A DNA stretch of 64,000 bases from Macrothele yani (lineage: Eukaryota; Arthropoda; Arachnida; Araneae; Macrothelidae). The position numbers were made by a program, and so were the translations under genes. Positions 1 to 11,391 of this stretch are shown here, in pieces. The number at the start of each line of letters is the position of its first letter. The stretch's first letter is position 1. A model generated the notes under the pieces. It made no database searches and was not told where the DNA came from. It saw nothing but the letters and a program-made list of their open reading frames with translations. The stretch lies in contig CM077011.1 of NCBI GenBank assembly GCA_039090855.1, positions 18,291,001 through 18,355,000 of the forward strand, given 5' to 3'.

Positions 1-544
1 TGTTTCCACCAAGCTAAAGTGCATTACCACACCTCCCCAATTAAGCGTACTAATTTCTCCCGTTAATTTTGCAATTGGCAGAAAACTTAATTAAAACATT
101 ATCTTAATTTAGTCACGCTTATCGAGCCAGTCTCCGTTTTATAATTAATCCCTAAATTTGGTATAAATATTTTGCATCTATTTTCTATTTTAAGTAACTC
201 GCAGATGCCCACGTGAGGGAGTAAACTTATCACGGTTTTCTTTGCATCTGTTCTAATTTTTCGATTTGAAAATCCTTTTTGCCTCTGATATCTTTCGCTA
301 TGAGAAACATTTTGTGCACAACATGCTAATTTCCATAACACTTTTCAGTCGTTAGAGGGAGTCACTAATTATTTTATTTGTGAATGTGATTGCACAGATC
401 TGGCTATTTTTTGCAACAGGTAACATTCACTATTTGGTAAAAATACGTTAGGTATGCGTGTGCATAACTAGTTCATTAACACCGAATTTTCGGGTGTAAT
501 AAGCACGTGTTTTGAATCCGTTCTGACGCAAATTAAATTTATCA
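1..544. other. AT-rich intergenic DNA, nothing recognised
   Basis: AT-rich sequence with only short open frames that lack protein-like composition. I see no tandem repeat, inverted repeat or tRNA-like box. Confidence 0.5.
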
Positions 545-2715
545 AAGCTATTCAACAAAGAATGGAAAACAATAGATCTGACGAAAGAAAGATTTTCAAT
601 CAGGTTTTTAATCCCCCAGATATTGCTGTAAACGGAATCGTGAGCTTACGAACTCTTAGAAACAGAGAGATCGACAAAAATGAGATGTGACTTTACGTCC
701 CCTGGTGGGGAAACCATGCATTATTTTAGGAAGAAAGTATTCTCAAAAGGTGTATCCATATAAGCGGTATCGGTCGAAGAAAAAAATTAGTCGAGTTTTC
801 AGGAGCCCAGATTTTGCAACAAATACTTCAGAAGCAGAAATTAACACATATGACCCCTGGTGGCTAAACCATTCTTTACCAAACATTAGAAATTATGTCA
901 AAAATAGTTTTCATCAGGTCTTGTGTGCGATACAGGAAGAATTTTTCAAATCAGAGCTTTAGGAGCAGAAATAACGCAGAAAACGCAATTTACCTTTAAG
1001 CCCCTAGCGGAAAGTCTATGATTTACATGAAAATTTTGAATTTATAGGAAAAACATTTCTCATCGCAAACACTATCCAACAAAGGACTTTTTCAAATCGT
1101 ACTTTTAGAAATATTTAAAAAATAAGGTATACATCTACGTCCCCTGGCGTAGAAACCATGCGGTTTTTTTGAAGAAGAAAATTTTCCTAAGAGGTTTGTC
1201 GACATGAGGAGTAGTATCGGTCAACAAACGACTTTTTTTCAATCGAGATTTTAAAAGCTCATATATTGCTGCAAATACAACAGAAGCGGATATTCAGACT
1301 TACGCCACCTGGTGGCCAAACCATTTCTTACAAAAATTAGAAAATACGAGTAAACGATTTCCCATCAGGAGCTGTATGCGGTGCAGAAAGAATTTTTTGA
1401 ATCGGAGATTTAGAAGCAGAGATATATTGGGAAACGCAATTTACTTTTACGCCCCTAGCGGAAAGTCTATGAATTACTTGAAAATTTCGAAATTATATGA
1501 ACCACATGTCACACTAGAAACACTATTCAACAAAGAAGGAATTTTTCAAATCGGACTCCTAGAAGTAGAGATATTGACAAAAATAAAATAAACATCTACG
1601 CCCCTGGCGTAGAAATCATCCACTATTTTAAGAAGAAAATGTTTCTAAAAAGGTTGGTCGACATGAGTAGTATCAGTCAACAAACAACGTTTTTTTCAAT
1701 CGAGAATTTAGATCATATCTTTCTGCAAATACAACAGATGCGGAAATTACGACTTACGCCCTCTGGTGGCCAAACCATATTTTTACAAAAATTAAAAATT
1801 ATGTGCAAACGATTTCCCATGACGAGTTGTATCCGGTGCAGAAAAAAGTTTTCAAATCGGAGATTTAGAAGCAGAGATATAGGGGGAAACGCAATTTACC
1901 TCTACGCCCCCTAGCGAAAAGTCTATGATTTACATGAAAATTTTGAAATTATATGAAACACATGTCACACTAAAAACACTATCCAACAAAGAACAAATTT
2001 TTCAAATCCGACTCCTAGAAGGAGAGATATTGACAAAAATAAGATATACATCTACGCCCGTTGGCGGAGAAACTGTGGAATATTTTAAAAAGAAAATTTT
2101 CCGAAAAGGTTTATCGATGTGAGTGGCATCAGTCCACGAAAGAATTTTTTCAATCGATATTTTAGAAGCTCCGAATTTATGGCAAATACATCAGAAGCAA
2201 AAATTAACACTTACGCCCCCTGGTGGCCAAAGTAATTTTTACCAAAATTTGAAATTATATGCAAAAGATTTTCCATCAGGAGATGTATCCGCTGAAGAAA
2301 ATAAAATTCAGATCGGAGTTTTAGAAGAAGAGTTTTCGAGGAAAAGGTAATTTACTTTTACGCTCCCTAGCGGAAAATATATGCGTAATTTGAAAAAGTA
2401 ACTATATCTAAAATACTCTTCGATATAAATGGAATCGAAAGACGAAATTTTTTTTCAATCGGATGTTTAGAAGCAAATATGTGGAATAAAAACGTAATTT
2501 TGAATTCGACATCATCTGCATTTACGCCGTCTCTACCGGCGAAATTGTACATCGTAAAAAAAAAAAACGAAATGAAGGATCATCATTTGCATATTGCAAG
2601 CTTCGCAATTTTTCAAATCGGACACATAGTTGCAGAGATATCGTGGGTACAGGCGGACGGACGGACAAACTGATAACAGAAGCACGATCTTTTTTTACAA
2701 AAGACGTGCTAAAAA
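545..2715 (+). repeat. Tandem array of ~150-bp units with CTCF-like cores (array A)
   Basis: At least 13 diverged units follow each other every 145-165 bp. Three unit types alternate, giving a ~455-bp higher-order repeat. Each has a GC-rich core (for example ACGCCCCCTGGTGGCCA at 2213-2229, GCCCCTAGCGG near 1450, CCCCTGGCGTAG near 1600) and then an AT-rich stretch containing a TCAAATCGGA..TTAGAAGCAGAGATAT-type segment. The array ends in a GGACGGACGGACAAAC stretch and an AAAAGACGTGCTAAAA-like terminus near 2700. Short open frames inside it (687-962, 1376-1591, 1639-1914) are by-products of the repeated sequence. The same family is present in reverse at 60.4-61.8 kb. Confidence 0.85.
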
Positions 2716-3056
2716 CTGAATGAGGAATAACCGCACATATGCAATAAGATTTTCTCAAACACAACAAAGACAGTGCTATGTGCTCTACATGACACAAAAG
2801 TAATGTGTGTCAAATTGTACGTGCAATATTTTTACACTGACAATATGTATATTACAGTGCGGTATTGCATTACGTGTTACTTGTGACCACACGACAATAG
2901 AGTAAGCATTATATATTCGAAAACATACCAAGAAACACCTGAGTCACACTGTAAAAAATACGTGGTGTGAATTCACGAAAAATTTCTGAAAATAACGCGT
3001 GCAGCAAAGTTACAGGAATGTGATCGCGTTTTTCAGAAATTTCCGTTTTTGTTACA
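2716..3056. other. Unique AT-rich sequence
   Basis: No gene, repeat or structural signal recognised between array A and the open frame at 3057. Confidence 0.4.
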
Positions 3057-3419
3057 TCATATCTTATTCTTCGAATGCTCTACATGCTCCAACCCCTCCT
3101 GAAAAGAACGGAATCCAAAACTATTGGAGCCGGTCAGAATGCAGGAAGTCGTGCTTCTGCAAGAAAAATATCCCCCTCCAATTTCAACAACATTTCTCAT
3201 TGCTGTACTTAGGAGGGACATTTTGGAGGCAAGTTTTATTTTTTGAGGTATTCGGATGCGTTGACCTGTGACTAACGATTTAGAATTACTAGAACGAAGC
3301 ATTGTGGTATTCTTTTTCAAAACTGGCATGGGTTGCCCTTGTTCTAAAGTGGTTTGGTCAATATTTTCCCTAACCTTGAATAAAATGTCTGATACAGCTT
3401 TGTTTTCCGCTTGAGACAT
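3057..3419 (-). CDS. Hypothetical 120-codon open frame, possible exon or gene fragment
   Basis: An uninterrupted minus-strand frame starts MSQAENKAVSDILFKV and has balanced, protein-like composition (charged N-terminal half, Lys/Ser-rich middle), unlike the low-complexity frames around it. I do not recognise the family. It contains internal sites that could act as splice signals, such as AAG|GTTAGG near its start and TTGCAG further along, so the true coding span is uncertain. It lies alone between array A and a decayed SINE. It could be an exon, a fragment of a mobile-element protein, or chance. Confidence 0.25.
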   Translation of the reverse strand: MSQAENKAVSDILFKVRENIDQTTLEQGQPMPVLKKNTTMLRSSNSKSLVTGQRIRIPQKIKLASKMSLLSTAMRNVVEIGGGYFSCRSTTSCILTGSNSFGFRSFQEGLEHVEHSKNKI

Positions 3420-3679
3420 ACGTGCGGAAGACTACAGTACCTTCGTTTCCAGGAACTCGCTGCACTCGGTAATCCACACGCACCTGACTGATAGGGACCT
3501 CGTGATTCCTGTAAATATCTTACTTAACATATCTTGAAATTTCAGAAAAGTGGTTTCACTTATCATTCCGTAGCTCTTAACCGGAAGAAAATCAGATTAA
3601 CTTAAAGAAGGCTCCAACAACTACGCATTTTACATTATCATTGGTTGAAAGCCTCTAGACCTGATTTATATTAGAGATT

Positions 3680-3990
3680 TATGTAGAGGATTTTATAGGA
3701 AGGCAATATCTGACCTCAGATCTTAAACAACCCTAACAAGTAAAGCTAGGAGATGTGGGATAGAGTGCCCGACAGGTAAGTCGCACGGAGGTGATGTAGA
3801 AAGGGAGAGGAAGACGCCCTTATTTATAATTATGGGGGGGGGTTTATTTATAATTACCAGGAGTCCAACACATTAACATGCCCATCTGACGCACGGTGGA
3901 TATTCAGTGGTTCGAATGTTCGTACCTGACTGGGATTGATACGGAGCCTTTCCCGTGGCAGTCATGAACGCTGAACTCTAGGCCATGCAC
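3680..3990 (-). mobile_element. Degenerate SINE3 (tRNA-headed), reverse orientation
   Basis: The segment GTAGAGGATTTTATAGGAAG and the downstream stretch ending near GTAAGTCGCACGGAGG are the reverse complement of the 3' part of the intact SINE at 51154-51450. A decayed tRNA-like B-box region (TGGTTCGAATG) lies near 3910. No target duplication is recognisable. Confidence 0.55.
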
Positions 3991-4189
3991 CATGCACGGC
4001 CCACAAGTTGAATGTGATTTACTTGCTTCTTAAACCCTAGCTAATGAAGAATGTCGTTATCTTCGCACCTACTCATAATTTTTTTACTTCCTACACACGT
4101 GACTGAATTCCTCAGATATGGACTGAGATGCCACTATAGTGCACATTGTTTAGAAGTTGAGTTGGAGTCACAGAGTGCACCTGAGAAGG

Positions 4190-5310
4190 TCGACCTCACG
4201 GGGATTTAAGCGGCCAGCCAAGACAAATGAGCCATAGTGCACGAATTAAGCACAATGGGCAGCATTAGTGATTTAACGGACGTTCTAAAGGAATGATCGT
4301 CGGCTACCGCGCCTAGGGTGGAAGCCTCTCAGAAACAGCATACTTCGTGGGCTGTTCGCAAGATGCTGTAGTAAGGTGTACCACGAATAAACCGCTGGCA
4401 CCCCAAGTATCTCCCGACGTCATAACTGTGAAGCTGCAAAGGCCATCGACTCCAGAGGATAACTTCACCTCCATCGACTGGCAAAAGGCAATCAAAGCGC
4501 AACAGTGCAGCAGATGACCAAGCAAATTAACGCTGGGGCACTCTGGTATACGTGTCACCGATAACAGTAGAACGAACTCTGATACGCATGGGTCTCCGTA
4601 GTCCACGCTGCGTCCAGGCACCCATATCAACTCAGGTCCATCGGCAATGACGCCTTCAGTTCCCATGGGACTACCGTCACTGGACATTGGAAGAGTGGGA
4701 AAAGGTTGCCTTCTCCGACGAATCGAGGTTTCTACTGCACGGAAGTGACAGTGGCGGATGTGACGTCAGACACACGAGAACCAACACCTGGACACGCTTG
4801 TTGGTCAAGTACTGGCCGGAGGAGACAGTGTGCATGTCTGGGGGATATTTTCTTGGTATGACCTAGAACCGTTGGTATCATTGGATAGGTCCCTGAACGC
4901 CAATGGCTACCTGTCCATCCTCGCTAACCACATGCCTCCCTTCATGTTGGACGTTTACCCTGGTGCTGATGGTGTCTACTAACAGGACAATACGCCATGC
5001 CACGTCACTAAGGGGGTGGTGCGGGACTGGTTCGAGGAACAGGAAGGCGATGTCTTCGGTCTCCTCCCTTGGCCGCCGAACTCGGCCGAGCTCAATCCCA
5101 TACAAAACTTGTGGGACTATTTGAATCGACAGGTTAGACATGCCGACCCACAACCACGTCATCATCGTCATCTTCGTGCTCTGCTGCAGTTCAAATGGGC
5201 AGGTGTCCCTCGGGACACTCTCCAGGGCCTCATTGTATCCGTGCTACGCCGTCTCACCGCTGTCTTCAGGGCCAAGGGTGGTTATTCCCATCATTAGGTA
5301 GGTTGTCATG
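4190..5310 (+). mobile_element. Tc1-like DNA transposon remnant with decayed transposase
   Basis: Plus-strand frames give a broken Tc1-type transposase: a helix-turn-helix region with many stops (4290-4680), an FSDESRF block with the first catalytic Asp near 4710, a QDNTPCH block with the second catalytic Asp near 4985, and an NPIQNLWDYL block near 5095. In active Tc1-like enzymes the last block carries the catalytic Glu before NLW or HVW; here it is Gln. The C-terminal frame at 5016-5297 ends FRAKGGYSHH, a family-typical end. I could not place terminal inverted repeats, so the borders are approximate. Confidence 0.75.
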
Positions 5311-5330
5311 TTATTCTGATACGGCTTATA

Positions 5331-5442
5331 TCATCATCATCATCATTGTCAACCATTATCAATCCACTGCTGGACGAAGGTCTCCCCAAGTTTCCTCCAC
5401 AACGGTCTGTCTTGTGCCAGTCTCCTCCATGTCACCCCTGCA
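5331..5442 (-). mobile_element. Extreme 5'-truncated RTE LINE, last ~110 bp
   Basis: The sequence from the ATC trinucleotide run to CCCCTGCAT matches, almost base for base, the 3' end of the RTE element at 18371-18486. It shares the trinucleotide tail and the codons for the C-terminal WRKLGETFVQQWIDNG. It therefore marks a third insertion of the family, truncated to its 3' tip. Confidence 0.85.
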
Positions 5443-5473
5443 TGTATATATATATATATATATATATATATCA
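5443..5473. repeat. (TA)n microsatellite
   Basis: About 13 TA dinucleotides directly precede the foldback element at 5474. Confidence 0.95.
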
Positions 5474-5629
5474 CAGGTTTCATGAGAGTGCCTAAGTAAC
5501 TCGAAAATGCCAAATACCAGACGCCATAATAAAATTTTGTAAAGTTTAATTTAAGGATTACAAAACTTCATTATGACGTCTGATATTTGGCATTTTCGAG
5601 TTACTTAGGCACTCTCATGATGAAACCTG
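5474..5629. mobile_element. Foldback MITE with ~70-bp inverted arms
   Basis: The left arm starting CAGGTTTCATGAGAGTGCC pairs with a right arm ending GGCACTCTCATGATGAAACCTG, with few mismatches over about 70 bp and a short AT-rich loop. The location beside a TA run fits a TA-targeting (Tc1/mariner-type) MITE. It has no coding content. Confidence 0.8.
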
Positions 5630-5653
5630 ATCTATAATTTTAACTCAGAGACA

Positions 5654-5855
5654 CTTTTTTGTTTTTGTTTTGTTTTTTGATTGGAGGTTTAGCGACCACC
5701 GTGAGCAACTCAATGGGCTATAAGCAGTCGCCCGTCCGTAATTTAGGGTGCCGTAAGACAAACACAACATCCATGCCTCACCGGGATTCGAACCCGAACC
5801 CCGTTCGGACGAATGATCAGGGGCCATCGCTTAGACCACTGTGCCACACGGGCGG
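5654..5855 (-). mobile_element. SINE1 copy, internally deleted
   Basis: In reverse orientation it carries a tRNA-like head (B box GGTTCGAATCCCGG complement near 5785, A-box complement near 5840) and the family body (GTTTAGCGACCACCGTGAGC). About 30 bp normally between the TTTAGGG and GCCGTAAG segments are missing. Possible target duplication TCAGAGAC/TCCGAGAC flanks it. Confidence 0.85.
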
Positions 5856-6074
5856 CTCCGAGACTCCAGATGTGTTTTCCTGATGAGTGGTCTGGGGTTC
5901 CAGAGTTGCTTCGTTCTACCTTATTTGTGTTTCTTGTATCAGCATAACTTTTAACCACTCGATGGATTATTATTTTTTCGATTGTATTTTTAAAATGATA
6001 ATTTTTAAAGTTTTCGGTTCGCACACATATTTATGAATGAAAGTGGGTTGCGTGTGGTAAATTCTATGTTCATA

Positions 6075-8129
6075 CATTGCTGGCCACCCATAATGCAACA
6101 CCAAGAAGGCACCATCCGTTTGGCCTGAAATTCGCATCATGCGTCGCCCGAGAGAGGACATGCAAACGATTAGCATTGCAGGCAATATGCAAATCATGTG
6201 CGCCCGGCACGCCACCGAGAAGCACTATAATAAGGTTGCGCAGAAGGCGGGGTTTAAGTAGTGGAAGTGTGTTGTACTGCCGTACCTGTGCGTGGGAAGC
6301 TTCCTGATGCCTCGTCGCAGAATACGGCAGTCATTCCAGAATGTTTCGGAGTTCCACAGAGGACGAATAGTGGCTTATCGCGACAGCGGTTTATCATACC
6401 GAGACGTCAGCGCCCGTGTGGGACGACATCCAGCCACAATGAGACGAGTATGGATTCGGTGGGTGCAGGAGGGAAGGACGGACGGATCGACGTGAGCGAT
6501 TGCCGCAGGCACGGCACACCCCCCAAACGAGAGGACTAGCATGTTGTGCGGCGGGCATTGACGGCTCGCACCGCCACATCACGAACGTTAGCGGAGGAAT
6601 TAGGGTGTGTTGCGCAACAACCTGTGTCAGCACGTACCGTTCGACGTCGTCTGCAGGAGCGGGGACTTGTCGCACGGCGCCCATTGCTCCGATTACCATT
6701 GACGTTACACCACCGGCGAGTGCGGCGGCTGTGGGCCGTTGAACGCCGCACCTGGACTACGGAATGGCACGACATTGTCTTCTCCGACGAATCCCGCTTC
6801 TGACTGCAACACCACAATGTTTGGATTCGCGTGTGGTTGGTTGGTTGGTTGGTTCATTGATTTTATTGGCGCAAGGGCCATGGTTGGCCAAAGAGCGCCA
6901 AACAAAAGACATCAAAAGAGAACAAAATCAATAAAATAAGTACACAAGGCTAAAAACAGGATGAAGCGGTAAAAGTGAAAGATGGAAATGAATACGGTAA
7001 AAACTACAAGACAGACAGACAAACAAACAGTATTAAAAACGTGCGATGAAGCTTAAAATATGGCTGATCAAATAAAACTGAAGAATGAGAACGATGAAAG
7101 GGCTAAAAAAGATAATGAAACAAACAGTACTAAAAACATGATACAAATATTAAAATCTAGCTGATTCAGTAAAACTGAAAAATGAGTATAATGATAGGGC
7201 TAAAATCTAGATACGTTTAAAATAGTCAATTTGCTTAAAAAATGAAAAAACAACAACAGGATTGCAGTGGTCATTGAGGAGCCGCTGCAGTGTAGCGGCG
7301 TCCTCGTTCAACAAATGAGAATGAAAGAAATGAAAACGTACATCACGAAAACGAACACAGGTACACAAAAGATGAGTGACGGTGAGTCGGCAGTTGCACG
7401 TCTCACACATCGGCGCAGTGTCGCCACACAGCAAAAAGCGGTGAGTGAAACGACAATGCCCAATGCGGATTCGCGTGTGGCAGCAGCCCGGCGAGAGACT
7501 GTATGACGCATCCATCATGCATCGCCATACCGGTCCGTCGCCTGGCGTTATGATTTGGGGCGCAATTGGATATGACACCAGCACCCCTCTGGTACGCATC
7601 GCCTGTACACTCAACAGCCACCGTTAAGTCTCCGACGTTTAGGAGCCTGCACTCCTCCTTTACCTACAGGACCTGCCAGCGGCCACGCTTCAACAGAACA
7701 ATGCGCGCCCGCACGCGGCACGCATCGTGCAAACATTCTTCACGGCCCACCAGGTGTCACTACTGCCGTGTCCCGCCTGTTCTCCTGATATGTCGCCCAT
7801 CAAACAAGTCTGGTCGCTGATCGGCAACCGAGTGGCCCGGCAAACACCACCCACGGCTACGCCTGATGAACTGTTCCAATGTGTGGAAGCAGCCTGGACC
7901 GACATACCCCAAGCCCACATCCAAAGCCTCTTTCGTTCGATGCCGCGGCGTGTGGCGGCGGTTATTGCCAGCCATGGGGCCCACACGAACTAGTGATGCC
8001 TGCGTGTTTCACAAGTCGCACGGGCCTGTAATCTCAATCGTTTCATCTTTGTATCTGTTATGTGTCCAGTAAATCTGGCTTTGCTATCTCGTGTCCTTCT
8101 TGTTGTTGCATTTTTGGTGGCCAGCAGTG
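6075..8129 (+). mobile_element. Tc1-like element with intact TIRs, interrupted by a LINE
   Basis: Terminal inverted repeats (left CATTGCTGGCCACC..., right its complement ending CCAGCAGTG) abut TA duplications at 6073-6074 and 8130-8131. The transposase begins at 6307 (MPRRRIRQSFQNVSEF, helix-turn-helix region), breaks by stop or frameshift near 6490, resumes at 6546 and reaches FSDESRF before the nested LINE at 6837-7466. It continues after the LINE to 7993. The second catalytic block reads QQNNARPH, with Asn in place of the usual Asp. The third reads SPIKQVW, with Lys in place of Glu. The copy is dead. Without the LINE and one target duplication the element would be about 1.41 kb, a normal Tc1 size. 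Confidence 0.92.
6837..7466 (-). mobile_element. 5'-truncated I/R1-type LINE nested in Tc1
   Basis: It is flanked by a perfect 14-bp duplication GGATTCGCGTGTGG at 6823-6836 and 7467-7480. The minus strand encodes a LINE ORF2 C-terminus (7207 to about 7466): RIGHCRFTHRFLLCGD, then a CETCNC...VTHLLC cysteine-histidine cluster typical after the RNase H domain of I- and R1-clade elements. The 3' UTR runs to a (CCAA)n-type tail at 6838-6850. The clade call rests on motif memory. Confidence 0.88.
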
Positions 8130-8134
8130 TATGT

Positions 8135-8760
8135 GTAGCATATTTGTAACACGCTAGTCACCTTCACGATACCACCCTTCTGAATCAACAGAGTTCCCAG
8201 TGCTTCTGAAGATCCTGAAAACAATCTGGAAGGCACTTTCGAGGATGTCGCTAGTTGCTTTGTCACAGCTGCTTGCATAGATGTTTTGTCTTCATGATAC
8301 TGTTAGAGGGTGTCCCACATTCAGCGTTCTTTCGCTTGGTTTGTGGATCATAGTGCAGGGACCATGTTTCCACTCCTGCAATAATTCTGGAGCAAAAATC
8401 GGGATCATCAACTTCATTGCCAAGGAGATCGGAACAGATCAATGAAAGAGCGTCCTTTTGTTCACCACTCAGAATGCGAGATACCAATTTGTCACTAAGT
8501 TTTCGTTTTCCCAGATCCTCGTATAGAATCTAATGACCGGCAGACTTTACCAATGCCCATTTGACTCAGCCAAAAGTATCATTGTAATTCGGCAATCTTT
8601 CTTTAACTGATTCCTCAGCTCCTGGATTTTTCCCACTGTACGCACAATGCAGGGACGCCAGGTATCGGATAATCATCCAAGTATTTCCGGCCGTCGCGAA
8701 ACCGTGTATACCATTCGAAAACTCTTCTGCAAAATAATGCTGGGTCTCCATATGCTCCTG
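8135..8760 (-). mobile_element. mariner transposase remnant with internal deletion
   Basis: Minus-strand frames show mariner blocks. At 8263-8487 is LVSRILSGEQKDALSL, then DDPDFCSRIIAGVETW, where the catalytic Asp of the GDE-type block is Val, then YDPQTKRK. This runs directly into a C-terminal block (TKQLATSS..., 8150-8278) with a family-like end in another frame. The ~100 residues that normally hold the second and third catalytic Asp are missing. A further fragment at 8566-8751 resembles another mariner C-terminus. No TIRs seen. Confidence 0.6.
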
Positions 8761-8880
8761 TTAACATTCTGCAAGTTTTAGTAGCTGATTTACCAGTTTC
8801 CTACAAAAACGGATGCTTACTCTCCCCATTTCCTTTTGCCCATGGAAGAGTAGAAAGAACGCTTGCAGTGACTCCCTTAA

Positions 8881-9117
8881 CCCTTTAACGACCATAACGC
8901 CCAAAGCTCCCGTACACAGAAACGACCATAGCCGCCCGAATCGCCTGCCCAGAGTGAATCAGATTTCCCACCCTTTTTTACATGAAATATGAGGAACCAG
9001 CTGGAGTCACCCTCAGTCAATATGGCATTGTTAAACAAAGAAATGAATCAACAGACAGTTTCGGGCATTGTGCTGTTTTGAGTGATACAATATTTTTAGG
9101 TCATGGTCGTTAAAGGG
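8881..9117. mobile_element. piggyBac-type MITE, 237 bp
   Basis: It is bounded by TTAA at 8877-8880 and 9118-9121, with terminal repeats CCCTTTAACGACCAT and its complement ATGGTCGTTAAAGGG. TTAA targets and CCC-starting termini are hallmarks of piggyBac elements. There is no coding capacity. A second, inverted copy is at 39085-39336. Confidence 0.85.
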
Positions 9118-9135
9118 TTAATGCATGCCTGCCGG

Positions 9136-9355
9136 AGGCCGCCCCGGTTGCGCAGTGGTCTAAGCGATGGCCTCTGATCATTCGTCCGAACGGGGTCCGG
9201 GTTCGAATCCCGGTGAGGCATGGATGTTGTGTTTGTCTTAAGGAACTGGCTCTCTCCCTTCCCTGGAACCAGTGACCCTAAATTAGGGACGGGCGACTGC
9301 TTATAGCCCATTGAGTTGCTCAAGGTGGTCGTTAAACCTCCAATCCAATCAATCC
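9136..9355 (+). mobile_element. SINE1, best intact copy, with target duplication
   Basis: tRNA-derived head with A box TTGCGCAGTGG (9148-9158) and B box GGTTCGAATCC (9200-9210), then the family body and a (CAAT)n-like tail. An 11-bp duplication ATGCCTGCCGG at 9125-9135 and 9356-9366 marks retroposition. The element is presumably Pol III transcribed and mobilised by an unidentified LINE. This is the reference copy for the family members listed elsewhere. Confidence 0.93.
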
Positions 9356-9366
9356 ATGCCTGCCGG

Positions 9367-11391
9367 TACTGGCAGAAACCGGATTCCACCTGTTCGCTAA
9401 TTGGCCAAGGACTGCTGTCATCTTGCATGTACGTGATATTTTTATCCCACTATTTTTACATCAGTCATGCGATCAGTCTTGGAACTTATTCGTGATACGT
9501 TGTATAATAATAATAATAAATACTGATTTTAAAAAACTAAACAGTCGAAATGCTTACTATTGCCTGCTGCCATAGTTTACTCTTAGGTCTCACGTATGTT
9601 CGTTCACTGATAAGAAAATAACATTCATTAATCCACTTATCTAAGTACCGGCCAATGTCAAAAATTTGTAAACCTTATTGTTTATTATGATTTAATTTCA
9701 GTTAGTGTGAACCGGACTATGGCTCTGTGTGGTCGTGAGTGACGCGAATAAATGCACTGTGTTTCAGGTGAATGAACGTGTTTTCTCCAATCACTTGTTT
9801 TATTTCACTCCCACAAAGATATTAGCATATAAAAGTTGCATAGAATAATTTATCTACAAAGAGTACCAGGGTACCCTGTATTTTTTTAGAAATTAATCTA
9901 CGGAGAGCACCAGGGTATACTATAAGGGGGTACCACCCCATTTCAGCCTAGTATAACGAAAAATATATTGCTTCTGAAAATTAAAATTAGTATGGAAAGA
10001 ATAAATGTTAGTAAAATCATAGAACATCGGGCGTGTTCTTTGAGAGAATGTAGCTATAACGGTATAAGATAATAGCAGAAAGAATAGGTGTCACGGTAGA
10101 AGAAAAGAAAGATATTCAATCAATAATAAGTCTGACGTTACGTTCTATGGAAGAAAAAGAATAGGAAAATAGAGGGAAAGGATTGTGTTGTTGTAGAGAA
10201 ATTTGAATGCGAGTAATATTTGGACTACAGCTAAAGAGGATAAGATTAGCGAAATTCAAGAAATAGATTCATGTGCCTCTAATGAATGTAAAAGTTTGCT
10301 AGTTAAATAATAGGCCTTAGCCGGCATGTATTTTTAGGAACAAAATTAAAATTAGGCAAAATTTTCGTTCTTATTGCAAACTCGCTACTACTTTCTTCTT
10401 CTCTCCCTTATCTATCCTCCGAATGAAAAAAACTTCAGAAAATACTTTTTCAAAATAGTAAAACTTTCAGCTATGGTAAGCTGGAAAGATTACTTAGCTC
10501 CGTTAGGTTCCATTGTGTTCATAAAGATCGGTGGAGATAATAGGATGATACTTTACTCTAAGATACCTTAACGAACATTTCATAACAAAACACACACCTA
10601 TCATTAACGTTTCTTTTACTCCTTAGTTATTAGGAAATTTACACGCGTCTGATACAGATCTTTAATTCTTCCTATTTTGTGTGTTTGTATGAAATAACTT
10701 CGCATAAATGGTTTAAAAAGGAAAACGAGCTCCAGTAATTAAATAAGTATGTTAGGTGTAGATGAGCAGAAAAACTTTTTCCTATAAGTAAAAGAAAAAT
10801 ATTAGGGAATTTGAAATCGCACTTAATTTCATTACATTTTTTATTAATAGTAAAGCATTCCTTTTTAACATGGTGCATTTGTATGGATACTAAGAGGAAA
10901 TATAATCAGCAAGAATCCGTATTTGCAACCGAAGAAAGAGGAGACATTGAGATAAAAAACGGTAGAACAGGAGGCCCAAAAAAAGGGGCATGTAATTATA
11001 TCAGTTGAGTCTGCGTACTGCACATATGTGAGTAGACGGTCCAATTCTTTGGAAAATGTAACAAATATGTCGAGAACGTGTAGATTATTGCATTAACATT
11101 TCCCATTCACTCTTGGTGTGTGCTTGCCATTTCTCTTATTTCCCAAGTGTATTTTATTCATAAGGGCTAATTTTCCGAGTGACGGAACTTATGTTGGAGG
11201 AGCTCTGATAAATGCCATGGGGAAAACTTCATCACAGAGTGCGAAACATCACTGACTGTTCATTTCAATTGATCCCTTTTGCAAAAGTCATTAGATCAGT
11301 GGAGACAGTTTCTTCGAACAACGAAATATTAGTAATGGTGAATGGTATCATATAGGTCAGAAGAAATAAAAACAATTATTTTTAATAATTT
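9367..11391. other. AT-rich intergenic DNA
   Basis: No recognisable gene or transposon. A short two-copy duplication around CTAC..AGAG.ACCAGGGTA lies at 9850-9930, and short open frames near 10374 and 10811 look like chance frames in AT-rich DNA. Confidence 0.5.

Noticed and set aside
687..1914. Series of small proteins repeating an FQI..LE.EI-like peptide
   Set aside because: The peptide follows from the repeated DNA segment of array A and appears in several frames with stops.
4313..5171. Minus-strand frames of 124 and 97 codons
   Set aside because: Antisense of the Tc1-like transposase at 4190-5310.
6394..6817. Arg-rich frames on both strands inside the Tc1 element
   Set aside because: Off-frame or antisense readings of the transposase.
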